From contig CM055110.1 in NCBI GenBank assembly GCA_029204225.1, forward strand, positions 16,619,254 through 16,683,253: a stretch of DNA of 64,000 nt, given 5' to 3'. Source of the stretch: Diphasiastrum complanatum. Its lineage: Eukaryota; Streptophyta; Lycopodiopsida; Lycopodiales; Lycopodiaceae. Of the stretch, positions 11,320-24,022 are shown piece by piece (within the stretch, counting starts at the first letter, position 1; each line of letters starts with the position of its first letter). Under the pieces are notes generated by a model. That model did no database searches. It had not been told where the DNA came from and saw only the letters and a program-made list of their open reading frames with translations. The position numbers and the translations under genes are program-made.

Positions 11320-11637
11320 CATAGATGCACCCCTTTTCCAGAAACGCATTCAGAAACGTGATCAGAAACACGTTCCTGAAATGGGGGAGCGTTTCTGAGA
11401 AATGTGGGCAATATGGTATCAGATTAAAGCTCTGATCAAGGGCATTGCATCTGTATAGGTTGCCAGGTGTTTTGGTCACAGTTGGGTTGGTCACAGCATG
11501 GTTTAGGGCAATTTTAGGGCAAAAAATAAATATAATCTGTTTTTTTTTGGGCATGATTCTGGGTCTCCAGAAACACAATTCTCAGAATCGCATTTCTGGG
11601 AACGCTTTTCCCAGAAACGCGTTTCCGGGCAACTATG
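11320..11637. mobile_element. Non-autonomous hAT-like element B, 5' of the nicotinamidase start
   Basis: Exact 8-bp duplication GTTTAGAG (11312-11319 and 11638-11645). Ends read CATAGATGCACC and, from the right inward, CATAGTTGCCCG; the latter nearly matches the terminus of element A. Both ends carry repeated AGAAACG/CGTTTCT motifs. At 318 bp it has no coding capacity. It lies 164 bp upstream of the nicotinamidase ATG, so it may sit in the promoter or 5' UTR. Confidence 0.78.
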
Positions 11638-11645
11638 GTTTAGAG

Positions 11646-14112
11646 TTATGACCAAAAAGACACATAAACTGCCATATCCCTGAAAGAACTGCAATGAATC
11701 TGACTGTACTGAACAAATAAATTACCACATGACAAGCTGCAACAGTAACTGCAAAAAGAAAGTTGGAACTCGCCTAAAACTTGGATTGAAGTTAGCTTTG
11801 CGGTCCAATCAATCCCCTGATCAAGTGAGGCCCATAGGCCTATTAATATGTATGAGGCCACAATCAGGGCTAGTCATGCGAGTTAATAATTAGAACTCAA
11901 AAAATAAGATGGAGCTAATCTGAGACTGCGCTGGTCGTCAGAGAGTAGCTGCAGGTCTAAATTTTCATCAATCCACCTCTTATGTGAGAGGGTGAGCATA
12001 GATTCTGATACCTATGATTTTATGGCCTGCACCTGGCCTCTGACAACCAGCTCAGGCTGGGATTTAGCTCCATCCCAAAAATAGCCCAATAATCAAGTAA
12101 TGAGACCGACAAGAATATAACAGGAAATGAAAGCCCCAAATTGCCAAACCACATCGTCAAGACTAGTGTCAAATAAGAGCATGGGTGTCCCAAGGCCCAA
12201 GACCTAAAATGATGCTTATAATATGCCCGCAAATATTTCTCCTCAAAAAAGAAATGTCCCAACTGTCAGTATATAAGAACTGATGAAGCCACGACATTAG
12301 AGAGAATAGAAGATAATAATCATAGTAATAATGAAAAAGAAACGTCAACAAACGGCAACGAAGAATGAGATAGAAGTAGGGATAAACGTAACTTTGGAAC
12401 AGCTAGTCTTCATCTTCGAGCAGATAAGCAGAAGATGAACATAGAAGAAAACATGAAAATTTAACATTGAAACATGCATCAACAAAAAGGATTAATATAA
12501 GTATAAATAAACATGGAAGGACAAATGGAATATGGCAAAACTCCTTAAAACATCCCACACTTAAAACTAAACTCGTAGTTTTTAGCAGTAGCATAATAAA
12601 AGGTCGCATTCACATTAACTACTCAAGCGAAACATATAGACATCTCAGATAACTAGAAAAATTGGATCGTCGCATGCAATGGCACACATCGAGGTGTTAA
12701 GATGAGGAGGACACCCCAACTATGTGAGCTTCCAGATTCCATAAGGGAAAAATAAGATACAAGTGGTATCAACTAGACAATGTTGCTGATCAAACTAGTG
12801 GAGACTTAAAGACTCTTCAAGCCAATATTTCAAGGCATTCTACCTTTTCAAATTGTACATAGCGATCCCAAATTTAACTCTTCATTCAGACGCTTTATGG
12901 CAAACATTTCCAAACATAATATGGAACTGTTCACTTTGCAGCAACACTTCAACCCTGAGCATTATTAGTGAAATTCTTCATATTACCCTCCTCCTCATCA
13001 GCGATGGCAGACTTGTAGCAGCAACTCACTTGCAGATTGTGGCCCTGGGCATGCCTGCTCTTGATACATGGCGCCAAACATTCCAATGAGAAGTCTCTTC
13101 GCTACGTTCTACATGGGGTTGCATAATACGCTAACCCATAGGAGGATACTTGATCTACAAAAATTATTCCCTTCATCTTTTTTCAGAACACGCAGTCTCT
13201 CTGAAAGTGTGTTGACAGCAAACTTATTCTACAATAATAGTCATTTTCACACCTCTAACTTCAGGTAGATTTTCTCTGCTATATGAAGAAACCAATTCGT
13301 TTCTGTACTTTTGAAGAATCAGATTGATAACACTAATTGCAGCAATCCAAATCTTCCTGTAGCACCTTCAAACTTTAAATGCTTATAAACTCGCAGATTT
13401 GTAAACTTTGTGCTTACACATCAACCGCTTCATAAAAGTTATCAGTGTCTGCTGAAGATTTTGCCCTTTTTGTCACCAAAAGGGCAGAAATGAACGATGA
13501 AAAACTTAATCAAAAGAAAACAAAAAACTGAAAAACTCCAAACTAATGAAAACATTTTGCTGGTTTTTGCTTCCTACCTGACAAAAATGCACCCCACCTA
13601 ATCTCAGCTCCGTACGTCACAGCTCTGGCCGCTTCACAAATTCATGGCCAGAAAAAAACCATTTAAGTTTCATTTCCAAAACCATTCCAGTTTCCAGGGT
13701 ATGAAGGCTCAGAAAACGCACCCCGCTACCTTGAGAAGCTGAAAGTGGCAAGACGAAGAAGAATCAATCAAGGCTTATTATGAATCTGACAAGCAGAAAG
13801 GTAGATTTGATACAGACATCGTCCTCTTCTTTACCTGCTCGATGCCACAAAAATCGCGATCCTCGTCGCAATGAGCAAATGCAAACGCAACACGAACAGC
13901 CAAACACGTTCTCCTGTTTTTGCGTTTCTCAGGCCTACACACTTGGATGCAGGCCACGCGTCAGATTGCACAAAGTTATAAAAGTGAGATTTTAATGTTT
14001 ATGCCTTTTTTATATTATCAACATGTGGGGTCCTCCCACAGAATGATTGTATTGAATCTGACTCCAGCACAACACACCAACTCATCTCTTCTGCTTAGTT
14101 TCAACACCCGGT
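11646..14112. other. No gene recognised
   Basis: AT-rich upstream flank of the nicotinamidase gene. Open frames of 60-80 codons on both strands show no family motifs and no codon bias I can see. Confidence 0.45.
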
Positions 14113-14214
14113 GCACCATGTCAGGGAGTGCATCTACGGCTGAAAACTAAGGAAAAGCTTGTGCTAAAGATTGCAATGGTGATGATTGCACGACTGCACT
14201 CCCTCACATGGTGC
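14113..14214. ncRNA. MicroRNA-like foldback candidate
   Basis: GCACCATGTCAGGGAGTGCA at 14113-14132 pairs with TGCACTCCCTCACATGGTGC at 14195-14214, with a single C-C mismatch in 20 positions, across a 62-nt loop. CACCC/GGGTG just outside extends the stem after a bulge. Arm length and near-perfect pairing resemble a plant miRNA/miRNA* duplex. I do not recognise the sequence as a named family and cannot decide the strand. It could also be a small transposon foldback. Confidence 0.4.
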
Positions 14215-14562
14215 ATGGAGTGCACAGGGTGCTGGGATTAATCAAAGCCCCAACTCATCAGATGTGGGAAGATGATGTTAGAGTTTATGGCACCATGGCC
14301 TACCAAACGCTCATAGACTTACAACAATAATTGTTTTGCCATCTGGTAATGGGATCTGGGGCTATTGTATATCGAATCTTTCTATGATGGTTATTCATGA
14401 GTATACATATAGTCATTTGACTGAGAAGCTAAAACAGTTTACAATCTACCATAGATAAAGGCTTCTAAATAAGTATGTTGTGAATCCCCAACATCTGTGT
14501 GTGTGAGAGAGAGAGGTACCCATGTACAACTTGGAGGGTACACGTACTTCCCCATCTGATGT

Positions 14563-14563
<1 letters not shown>

Positions 14564-14594
<31 letters not shown>
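14564..14594. repeat. Short (CT)n microsatellite
   Basis: Uninterrupted dinucleotide run of about 31 bases. Confidence 0.95.
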
Positions 14595-14598
<4 letters not shown>

Positions 14599-15016
14599 AA
14601 AGACATAGGGGGTAGAGTTGCTCCCAATTTGCATTGTGATTTCTCAAAAAATCAGAATGTATTTCAAGGACACATTAAAATTCTTCTACTTGTGCCATAA
14701 TTTGTTTGCGTTTTTTGAGCTACATTAGGAAACCATAGAGATTGACGGTTAGGAGGAAGTGATGAACCAATGTGTCGCTAATGTGGGCCTTCATATACAC
14801 TTGACTATTTCCCACAATCGTCCGAATACCATATATGTAGGGGCCATTGTGGCATTTCTTTTTGGAGATTGTCTTCAAAATCCTACACCTTCATGTTTTT
14901 ACGATATGTTGCATTGTGGATCATACATATAACTCCAAACAATCAATCCTTAGGACTACAAAAAGTAGCTCCCTTAAATCAAATTACCTTAATTAGATAA
15001 AATATACCTAGAATAA

Positions 15017-15430
15017 GGGTGGTTTCAGACTAGCAGCCAGTCCCTTTGCATGGCCCTGTCACTTGTCGCCCAATTTTTGAATTTTGGCAAGTGAGATGAC
15101 GTAGGCAATGGACCACCCCCTTCAAACTTGACTGGCAAGTGCTAAATGAAGGGCCACAATTTGATTGGCCAGTTTGAATATCTCCATCCCATTGGTCAAT
15201 TTTTGTTAAGTTGCCCCTGGCAAATCAACATGCTAGGCAATGTGCCCGACCCAAAAATGTGCTTGAGTTTTGCCCCTACATGGTAAGGGTCCCATGCGAC
15301 CTCATTTGCCACATGATGGCAACTCAAGGTAAGTCTGAAATGGGGGAAAACCCATTATTCCTCCCTAGACCAATGGGAGAATTCCATTTTGGATCTGTGA
15401 CTTGCTTGGCAATGTGGTTTGAAACCACCC
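15017..15430. mobile_element. MITE, PIF/Harbinger (Tourist)-type
   Basis: GGGTGGTTTCAGAC at 15017-15030 is repeated inverted at 15417-15430 (GTTTGAAACCACCC, one mismatch). Both ends are flanked by TAA (15014-15016 and 15431-15433), the 3-bp TWA duplication of PIF/Harbinger elements. No transposase inside. The 132-codon open frame at 15211-15609 crosses its right end and is not a gene. Confidence 0.7.
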
Positions 15431-15433
15431 TAA

Positions 15434-18029
15434 CTAAAACATCCAAGAATCTCCAAAATTTCCTATTATCAAATTATATAATACAAATGACTTCACATTT
15501 TCCTCCGTCGACAACAAGAGATTGTGTTGTCATAGATTTGATGAAGTGCATCATTGAAGTCTTGCATTTGTCTAGATATAACTTTTATCCCAATTTAGGT
15601 TGTTCATGATATCAAAGCCTTCCTTCCATGATTGACATATTATTTCACCAACTTAATGAATCCCATGTACTATAAAGGTTGAAGTTTAGAAAAATGTAAA
15701 TGTTTTTTTTATGAAAAATCACATTTATCATAAAACAAACAATTGCTAGCTTTTTAAGTCATCATCCTAAAATCTTTTTGCATAAACAATTTTCAAAGAA
15801 AGATATAAATTCAACAGTTTTGGGAGTGTGGCCATCTGTCACCTCTAGCCAATGTAAATTCACACACATCAGTTACATCAACGGTCTTTGTTTTGAAGTG
15901 TTTATATGGTCACCTAGCCAATTTAAATTTGAAAACTTACATCATCTATATTTATGGTCAATGCAATCATTAAGAACCCATATTTACTGGGAGAGCATAT
16001 TCCCAATGTTAGCTAGAGTTGGCACTTGGATGACGAAAGGATCCAAATTGCCCTGACATTCCCAATCTGGTTTTAAATCAGATACCTCCCATTTTGAAAT
16101 TCCCACAAGATTGTCACATGAGACAATTAGAAGAGGACCACACCATACAATACATATTTTGAATCTACAAAAGACATGTTGACACAAGATGCTCTTTGCC
16201 TACTACCTAATGGCCCACCACTAGCCCTAGAGCAAGTGAAAGTGCATAGAGAGGTCTCTTGGTATCTTCAATTGCCCCAGTGGTGGCATCCATAAATGTC
16301 ACCTAAGGAAAATGCCCCCTTCATCCAAAAGGAGGTGAGGCAATTAAAGTGAACTCCACAACAAGAATCATTGGAAGAAAATTTGGGCCCTGTCCCTAAA
16401 CACCGCCCCTCTTCCTTCCCTCACCATTGTCCATTTGAAAACACCTTGAGTTGCTCCCTTGATCTTTGGCCTTGCCTTGCAAAGTCAAATGATGAGAATA
16501 TTGATTTTACCAAATCATTTATAAGTTAATCCATAAATCTTCCATACAAAGATTTGTTAAGTCTGCAAGCATCTGTCAAAACAATACTTGATCATATGCT
16601 TTTGTTTGCCGACTAGGTTAAGTGCACCAGATAACCTTAGTAACTAGGATTACACAGTTTATTCATACAAGATTAATCGTGCACATATGAGAATAATCTC
16701 ACTTTGATCCAGTACATAAACACATTCCTACCTGACAGATTCCTCCAGAACCCACATATGTTACTTACATATCTCACTGCGATCTTGTAGCTCAACTACA
16801 AAATATTTTCTACTTCTAATGAGTAAATAACATATCTGAGAAATCTCTGAGATGAATAAAATTCACTCTCAGTAGTTTTCCAATCTAATTTCTTTTAATA
16901 GCATAATTTCTTCCACTCAAACAACCCCTCTCTGATCCTAGTACTAAAACTAAGATTAGGTTGTTCCAATACAAAACTCTTAGACTTAAATACTGATCAA
17001 ATTTACTTCTATTCCAATCAAAATGGAATTAGTAATTTTTGACCTTTTATTGTACTACTTATAGATAATGATTTAAATTCCAAACTTGTTCCAGATTGTC
17101 CACACAATCTCTAATGGTAAGGATCTAAATGTGGTGTTATACTAGTTCTTCATCTAGACATTTGAGATTTCTGAATTATTGGCAATCAACTTGAGTAGTT
17201 GACTACTCCAAGATGATGTTAATTGGTAAAATGATCAGTGTGATGTGGATTCACCAAGAACTAATGGATTTTGAATTATATTGTTTGTAAGACGCATGAT
17301 TAGTGAATCATTTGGGTTCATCAATTAAAATTATGTGCATTGAATATATAGTATTCTTGGGATAGAGTATTCTTTAGTTAAGGAATAGACTCAACTCATT
17401 TTAACGAATCATAATGAATCCAAGTATAACAACTGAATTAATATTCAGCAGGACTTTGGGTATCTAGATTTGATTCTAGACAAGAATCTAAAGTTTTTTT
17501 TAGTTGATTGCCATTATCATTTAAGTATGCTTTCTGTCTTCAATTACCAGTGGTATATAGAACTTGGAAATCTAGCATTCTGTCAGAGAATCCTGTTAGG
17601 AGAATGTTTCTAAAATCTCGTGTTTTCCTGTTGGGAAAGATTTTGGAATGATTCGGTACAATTTTGTATTTATTTTTCTTCAGTTATGTTGTTGGACATA
17701 TACTCCAGTATCCTATAAATGATTAAGTATGATTTTGGATTCCAGAAAATTATGATTGATGAATCATACAAATCTAAATATTTATGGTTGACAGATCATA
17801 AATAGTTACTTAATTGTTGTCAGTGGATTAAAAGGAATTGTGATGATTCTTAAGTGTGACGATTAAGTCTTGATCTATTATTTGAGTAAGAATTCAGATC
17901 AGTGTTTTGAATCTCTCTACTCCAGTATCTTATTGAGAGCCTATGGATCTCACAGACATTCTCACAAGATAAGAATTTTAATTGTGGAGAATTTAGTTTA
18001 TCTAGTGGATGTTATTCTACTATGTAGTG
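15434..18029. other. No gene recognised; may include LTR of the adjacent Gypsy element
   Basis: AT-rich with many stops. The part from about 16600 to 18029 borders the repeated segment at 18030-18320 and could be the outer part of a long LTR, but no second copy is in the window to prove it. Confidence 0.35.
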
Positions 18030-18320
18030 GGTTTCTTTCCTTGCCTATCCTCAACCCAAGATCTAATTAATCTAGCGTCAAGGAGATGAAGCTAGTTGTC
18101 ATGCATAGATTCGTTCCCATGAGAGCGATAACATATTTCATATTTCGACATGAATGGAAGATCTAGATCTAACTCTAACATCCATTAACACTAAGCATTA
18201 ACACTGCATCCATTAACACTAAGATCCACAATGAAGGTAGCTTACCCTTTCTCCCTCACATGCAATCCCAATAACAATCAGATCCAACAATTAGCAAACA
18301 CAATAAAAGCATGAGAGATT
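18030..18320 (-). repeat. Gypsy-associated repeat, copy 1 (LTR-like)
   Basis: Homologous to 42600-42970 (same orientation) and 53134-53420 (opposite). Shared blocks include TTATTGGGATTG, repeated GTTAATG motifs and ATGACAACTA; similarity in all three stops at a shared AGGCAAGGAAAGAA-like end. In the minus sense it follows the coiled-coil ORF of a Gypsy fragment. Confidence 0.65.
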
Positions 18321-18329
18321 TATTGCCCG

Positions 18330-20294
18330 GCTTCCAACACCTGAGCTGCGGCTTTCTCATAATCCTTGATAATGGCCTTGGCCTTGCCTAACTTGGTGGT
18401 TGCCGTCCGTTTGAGTTTATCAAATTTTTCTGAAACCCCGTCAGTGCAGTATGGTAGGTTTCCACTTTGCGAAACAAATATCTGATCTCATCCGATGTGA
18501 CTGGATGATCAGTCACTTGGGTCTGTAAGTAGGATCGCGTTCAAGGGTGGTTCGCATCCAATTCACCTTGAAGTCATTCGTGTTCCAATGATGCTAAGTC
18601 CAATTGTCTAGCTAGCAACAAGACCTGTTGTTTGGAATCTTGGACTGCCTTGTCAACCTTGTCCTATGCCGTGGTGAGTGCATTATGAAGGGTTGCCACA
18701 TAGTCTTCTAGTCATTGAGCGAAGTCATTGGCCTTCTTCAAATCAGCTTCAGACTTTGCCTTGTGTTGTCTAGCAATTGTCAACTCGTAGTTGATCTGAA
18801 TAACCTTCTGGATAATTAGGGTATTCTCTATCCCAAGATCGACGATGCGCTTGGACATGTCCAATCATGGTTTGGATCACACACGCAAGGTTAGAAACAA
18901 GATCTATTGCTTCACCAGAATTCTTGGTAGTATGCACAACAATAGCAAAAGCAACAGGAGGAGGTCCGATGTTGTGTGGCCGGTTCTTCTTCTTCAAACA
19001 TATGTTCGCGGTTTCAAAACCCTCTTGTATTGTGGCATCAAACTACTTTGGAGATATAACAGCATGATCGACCCTAAGGGTGTTTGGTGCGTCTTCAACT
19101 GGATCTTGCTGGTTGATCTGAAAATAATCATCAAAGCTAGTAGCAGTATCATGGAACTGTTCGACTCCTCTTCCAAGGGATTGGAGTTCAAAGGGTCCGG
19201 GGTTGGTGGGCATTACAAAAGTCTCATCTGGGCCCAATGGGTTGGAATCATCGAACATGTCCATGAATGATTGTGTGTTTGGAAAAATGACTCAAATCTA
19301 TGGAAAAGCGGCGGGCGGGACAGTTGTGACTGGAATAATCTATCCAATTGTCACAAATTGACCTTGTGAGGAAGCAGAGGCGAGGGAAGCATCAGAGGCG
19401 GGGGGAATAGGGAGTTCAATGCGGATTGCAGCAGGGGGTGGAAGCACAGCTGAAGATGTCTGCCTAGTACGACATCGTGATGCAGAAGGCTAGTCATGAA
19501 TGATGATCTCACTGCATGGACAACGATGACTATGTGATCTTGATGTCTGTGGAGACGACTCTACCAGTGCTTCTTAATAGATAGAAAGCACGACGTCCAT
19601 ACTAAAACCATGGATTTTATTTTCAAGGTGAGAGGCTGCTAGGAGTGACAACATCGGGCCAGCAACAAATTACTTTTTGGTATTGTCTTGATAGCTTGTT
19701 TGAACTCACCAAAGACAGTCTTGAACCAATTATATGGTTCCAGAGGAGCCTTGGCTATCTTGGCCTGAGACTCAACTATCCTATGCAAAATCTAGAAAGT
19801 AATACGGTCTTTCCTGAGGTTGCCAACCATCAAGAAATTGTTGAGGAGCTGAGCAGCAGCCTGAATGGCAGGATCAGTAATTGCCTCTAAAAGATAGCCG
19901 TCATTAGTCTAGTGCAGATAATTGGAATGTCAATATAAGGCTTAATAGCCTGTTTGTCTTGCTTATTGTTCGGTGAATATTAAGTACCAGACGCTATCCC
20001 TATCGCAGCAAGGGCGGCCTCAGTCACACGCACCTTGTGTGTGGCTCCTTGGAAGGTAATGTAAAATTTGGATTTCTTCTCCTTCCATGTACTGAAGGCA
20101 AGAGTAATAAGATCCATGTTGATTCTCCTCGAGAGGGCTCTCTCATGAATACCCATTACAGTAAGAAGAGGCTTTGCAAGGGTCATCCACTGGGTGACCA
20201 TGCTTGTGCTAAGAAGGATCATGATATCCGTTGCAGATGGGACATCACGATGGATAGTGTAATGAGGCGACTGAGACATATCTGTAGAAGACAT
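18330..20294 (-). pseudogene. Extra coiled-coil ORF downstream of Gypsy integrase, function unknown, broken
   Basis: I do not recognise this protein. It starts at an ATG at 20294 (MSSTDMSQSPHYT), is open to a stop at 19980, continues in frame for about 100 more bases (QAIKPYID), then is shifted and broken. The middle part (19960-19630) closely matches the plus-strand segment 55330-55600, sharing AAAQLLN-FLMVGNLRKDRIT and LHRIVES. The C-terminal part (18800-18330) is rich in Lys, Gln, Glu and Leu, coiled-coil-like, ending KDYEKAAAQVLEAG. Its place between integrase and the terminal repeat, on the same strand, is that of the env-like or accessory ORFs of some plant Gypsy lineages. No signal peptide or membrane segment typical of Env is evident. 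Confidence 0.5.
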
Positions 20295-20924
20295 AATGGA
20301 AAGAACAGAAACTGAGAATAATGAGCATGAGTGTATATCAGAAAATAGTATAGAAAGTTTTGAAGGATTTGGTCGTTGGCAAAATTGGCAGAGCTTTGCT
20401 AGCATAAGTGAGGAATGAATCAAATTTAGCCAACTTATAAGTGAATTTGGAGGGTCCGTTACACAGAATACTAGTTTGGCTAATCACTTCTGAACAAAAA
20501 TTTGCAGGCTTGCTCAATACTATGAAAATAGGCTATAAAAATCTTGGCGAAAATGTTTGAGGCTCTGAACCTATCTAGCAAACGTTTTCCAGGTCTGGCG
20601 AAGGATGAATCTTCACCCAAGAGGATCCTTCACCCAAGTACTGTCATAAATGCAAATTTGTAGGATTTGAATCTATAGCCGACCTAATTTTAGCATTTTA
20701 AGTCCATTTGGCATATTAGCGAAGGTTCTTGAGGAGAGTAAGGTGCTCGGCGAAGGTTCTCAAAATGGCATATTGCTGATCATTCGCCTAACTCAAAACA
20801 GGTAGTAACTGGTGAAAAGAACGTTCGCCCAACTAGTGAAAACAATAAATTGAAAACAAAGAAAAATAAAAAATCATTTGGATCATGCTTGCTGAACTGG
20901 CGGAGCAGGCTGCCAAAACTTGCG

Positions 20925-21540
20925 TAATCAGCTGCCATTCTCGGGAGTATCAAAATGTTTTCTGTCCAAGTGTTCAAGAATCACTGTTCCATAGTTCAGG
21001 ATTTCCTTCACTCTATACGGGCCTTCACCAATAAATTTCAATTTTTCCTTCTTCTTAGGAACAATGACAATCGGTGAAACTTATTCAGTATGTTCGATCT
21101 CATAAATGAAATCGGCGTCAAGAAATTTCTGAAGCCCTTTCTTTATCAGATCCGCAACATTAGGATTACAGCGATAGAACTTTGTAACCTTTGGAACTAC
21201 ATCAGGTATTAAAGGTATGGTGTGTTCAATAACTGACGTTGGAATACCCTTGAGATCTTTATAAGTCCATGCAAAGCAATCTTGATACTTAATAAGTAAC
21301 GTTCAGAGTGCTTGAAACTGTTCAGGATTAAGTTGTAATCCACCTTGTACAATCTTTTCTGGTTCTCCTGGTTCAGCAAGATTCATAGGCTGTGTCCTAG
21401 CTAGGCCATCATAAACATCTTTCGATTCTGGCACTTGTTCTTTGGGTTCAGATGTGCTTGGGTAACATGATAACCACATCATCCAGTGTATAACATTTAA
21501 AATGTTCGGGCATATCATGCTAGACTACATCTACTTGTTC
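20925..21540 (-). pseudogene. Gypsy pol remnant: RT N-terminus fused to integrase C-terminus
   Basis: Minus-strand translation gives DCFAWTYKDLKGIP and VSPIVIVPKKK, typical of the start of Tat/Athila-type Gypsy reverse transcriptase, then immediately KFIGEGPYRVKEIL and LRKFWQPAPP, typical of the integrase C-terminus. Everything between, including the RT active site and the integrase D-D-E core, is missing. In-frame stops occur before VSPIVIV and within the integrase tail. Confidence 0.7.
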
Positions 21541-22171
21541 TTTGTCAAAAGGATTTGTCTTGGATCTTCGCTTAGCCTTCTTAGCAGAAATTGATCATGG
21601 AGGTGATGACTTCCGAGAAGATAAACTCTTCTTCGAAGAAGAAGACTTCCTAGATGGTTAGCAAATTTAAAAACCTGACGTAAAATGAGTATTTTCTCTT
21701 TATGTATGTATATTTCTCATTCTATTTCCCTTTGCTTGTCATTTTTCATGATCTACAGTGATCTCTCTAACTCTTGATTGGCTTCATGGACACCACACTG
21801 ATGTGAATCTAATAGGACATGTCAATTTTATTACAAGAGTGTTCCTTTGATAGACAATATTGTTGGATTTAGTATTTGTTTGGCAAAATTAATCCGAAAT
21901 TTCAGTCACTTGCATTGATGGAGAGGCATGATGAAGTTGAAGAAAATGAAGGGGGTCAACATCCACCTTGAAACAAACGTCTGTTCGTACCAATGAAAAT
22001 CAAAGCCATGCTACAAGCATAGCATTTGATAAGGAGTTACACAACTATCTTGTTGAACCAAGTACATAAAAATCGGACGTAGATATACGCCTTCATTTTT
22101 GGACCAAAAAATGAACAAAAACAATGCTCGTTGTGTCAACACCAGTTCCATCCACGGTATGTTTAAGTAAA

Positions 22172-23229
22172 TACCAAGCCTTGGAACAAAAGTGTGAAAA
22201 GTTGGAGAAGTTGGCTAAAAGGACTGTAGTAGAGAGGGATAAGGCCAGATAGACAATAACAAACTTGAAGGCTAGATTGCAGGCCTTAGAAGGTGTGAAG
22301 GAAGAACTTCATGACATAATTTTGTACAAGGAAATCTATAGGGATAATTTTCACAATGTTCGCCAAGAGTTAGACAAGGAGAGGGAGGAACTTTGACTGC
22401 AAGGTGAGGAGATTAAACTACCACAAAAACAAAGCGAAGAAAAAAGAATAAAGGAATTGCAAGTTGCAAGGGGGCACCTCCTAACCTTGCCAACATTCTC
22501 CACCATCGCTGTCATCCAAGATAGTGAATCCTTGATAGATACGACAACATGCTTTTGCACATGTCACCCTTGGTAGCACCTATCGGAAACATTAAGTACC
22601 ATCAAAGAGTGCTAGCTCCAAGACAAGATAGCCACATGTTTAGATAGCCATTGATTGAAGGGGATTTCTCATGTTTCAGTATGGCTTGTCAATCCCTTGT
22701 CAATTTTTATGAGGAGTCAAGGGGATCACCACACGAGATTGTGAGGTTGGCCATATTCTATGCCAACTTTCTTCAAGTTTGGTTTTGTCGGGTGATAGGT
22801 GTCCTTAACAAGCCTAAGGTGGAAAACGATTGGTTCGACCCAAATCTGCCAATGCCAAAGGGGTTGGACTTGTTGTTATATCTCAAAGTTTGGGATTCTT
22901 CTTCTTTGGAGCAAAAAGTCTTAGGGGAGATGGTGAAGCACAATTTCATTGAGGGAGTGGACCAGTGCTTCCATGATGTCTCAGATTGGTTTTTGGTGCA
23001 TGTCGAGAAGCTATTCCTAGTCCCTTTGAAAAAAAAAATCATTGGCTGTTCGGTTATTTTATTTTTTTGTGTGAATGAGAGCCATTTGCTATCATGTAAA
23101 TTGCCTCTCCATAAAGTGGATCGGAAAGTGGGTGTTGTGTTCACAAACTTCATGAAGCTGTGTCAATTTGTAGAGTGTTCAACTTTAATTGACGACAAAT
23201 TTAATGTATACTTGTTTTTCTACTTATGA
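22172..23229 (+). pseudogene. Coiled-coil ORF remnant plus 192-codon frame, unknown
   Basis: From 22172 a single frame with two stops encodes a heptad-rich stretch (LEQKCEKLEKLAKR, LQALEGVKEELHD, RQELDKEREEL). A second frame, 22651-23229, encodes 192 residues with no motif I recognise. Both lie upstream of the MULE remnant on the same strand and may belong to it. Confidence 0.3.
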
Positions 23230-23462
23230 ATCTGTTGCGTTTATTGCAATGCCATCCATTCATGCAATGTTGTGTAAACAATGCTAGTATTGTGCTTGGC
23301 CCATTGAGTGTAAATTATGCGAATCGAGCATATTTTGCTTATTAGTATATCTTGTTTATTTGTCAGGTGTTGCAATATAGCTATAGCATACTGGAGAATG
23401 GGAGGTATTAAAAAACAAATGATATATGTGAATTGAACAATTTTATGTTTTTTATTAATATC

Positions 23463-23669
<207 letters not shown>

Positions 23670-24022
23670 GCTCCATATTAACCCAACTTTTCTTTCTCGA
23701 GGGTGGACAACTACACAACCTTATCAAATTGGTCTTTTTGAATTGTATGTAAACATCACATATGGAGCACAAAGAATTTGTTCCAGATATCCATACCGAT
23801 CATTACTAAACAAACCTATTGTTAAATTCAATCTCTGAGAGTAGTGATTATGAGATATGTGATGTTGACTTTGGATCATCAATGGATGAAACAATATATC
23901 ATTCAACTGATGATGTAAGTGGGCTTAATCAGGCGAATCCAGAAGCTTGTTCACCTTTTGTAGACATCAAGGAGCACACGTCCCTTGCCTTCTTCTTTTT
24001 TAATGCCTGATCGCACCATCTT

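Larger units (their letters stand above)
18030..21660 (-). mobile_element. Ty3/gypsy retrotransposon fragment with extra 3' ORF
   Basis: Read on the minus strand: linker with basic Ser/Lys-rich segment (21660-21540), N-terminus of reverse transcriptase (about 21300-21060), direct jump to the integrase C-terminus (about 21060-20925), spacer, an extra ORF (20294-18330) and an LTR-like repeat (18320-18030). Most of RT, RNase H and the integrase core are deleted. Confidence 0.7.

Noticed and set aside
15211-15609. 132-codon open frame
   Set aside because: It starts inside a MITE and runs across its right end.
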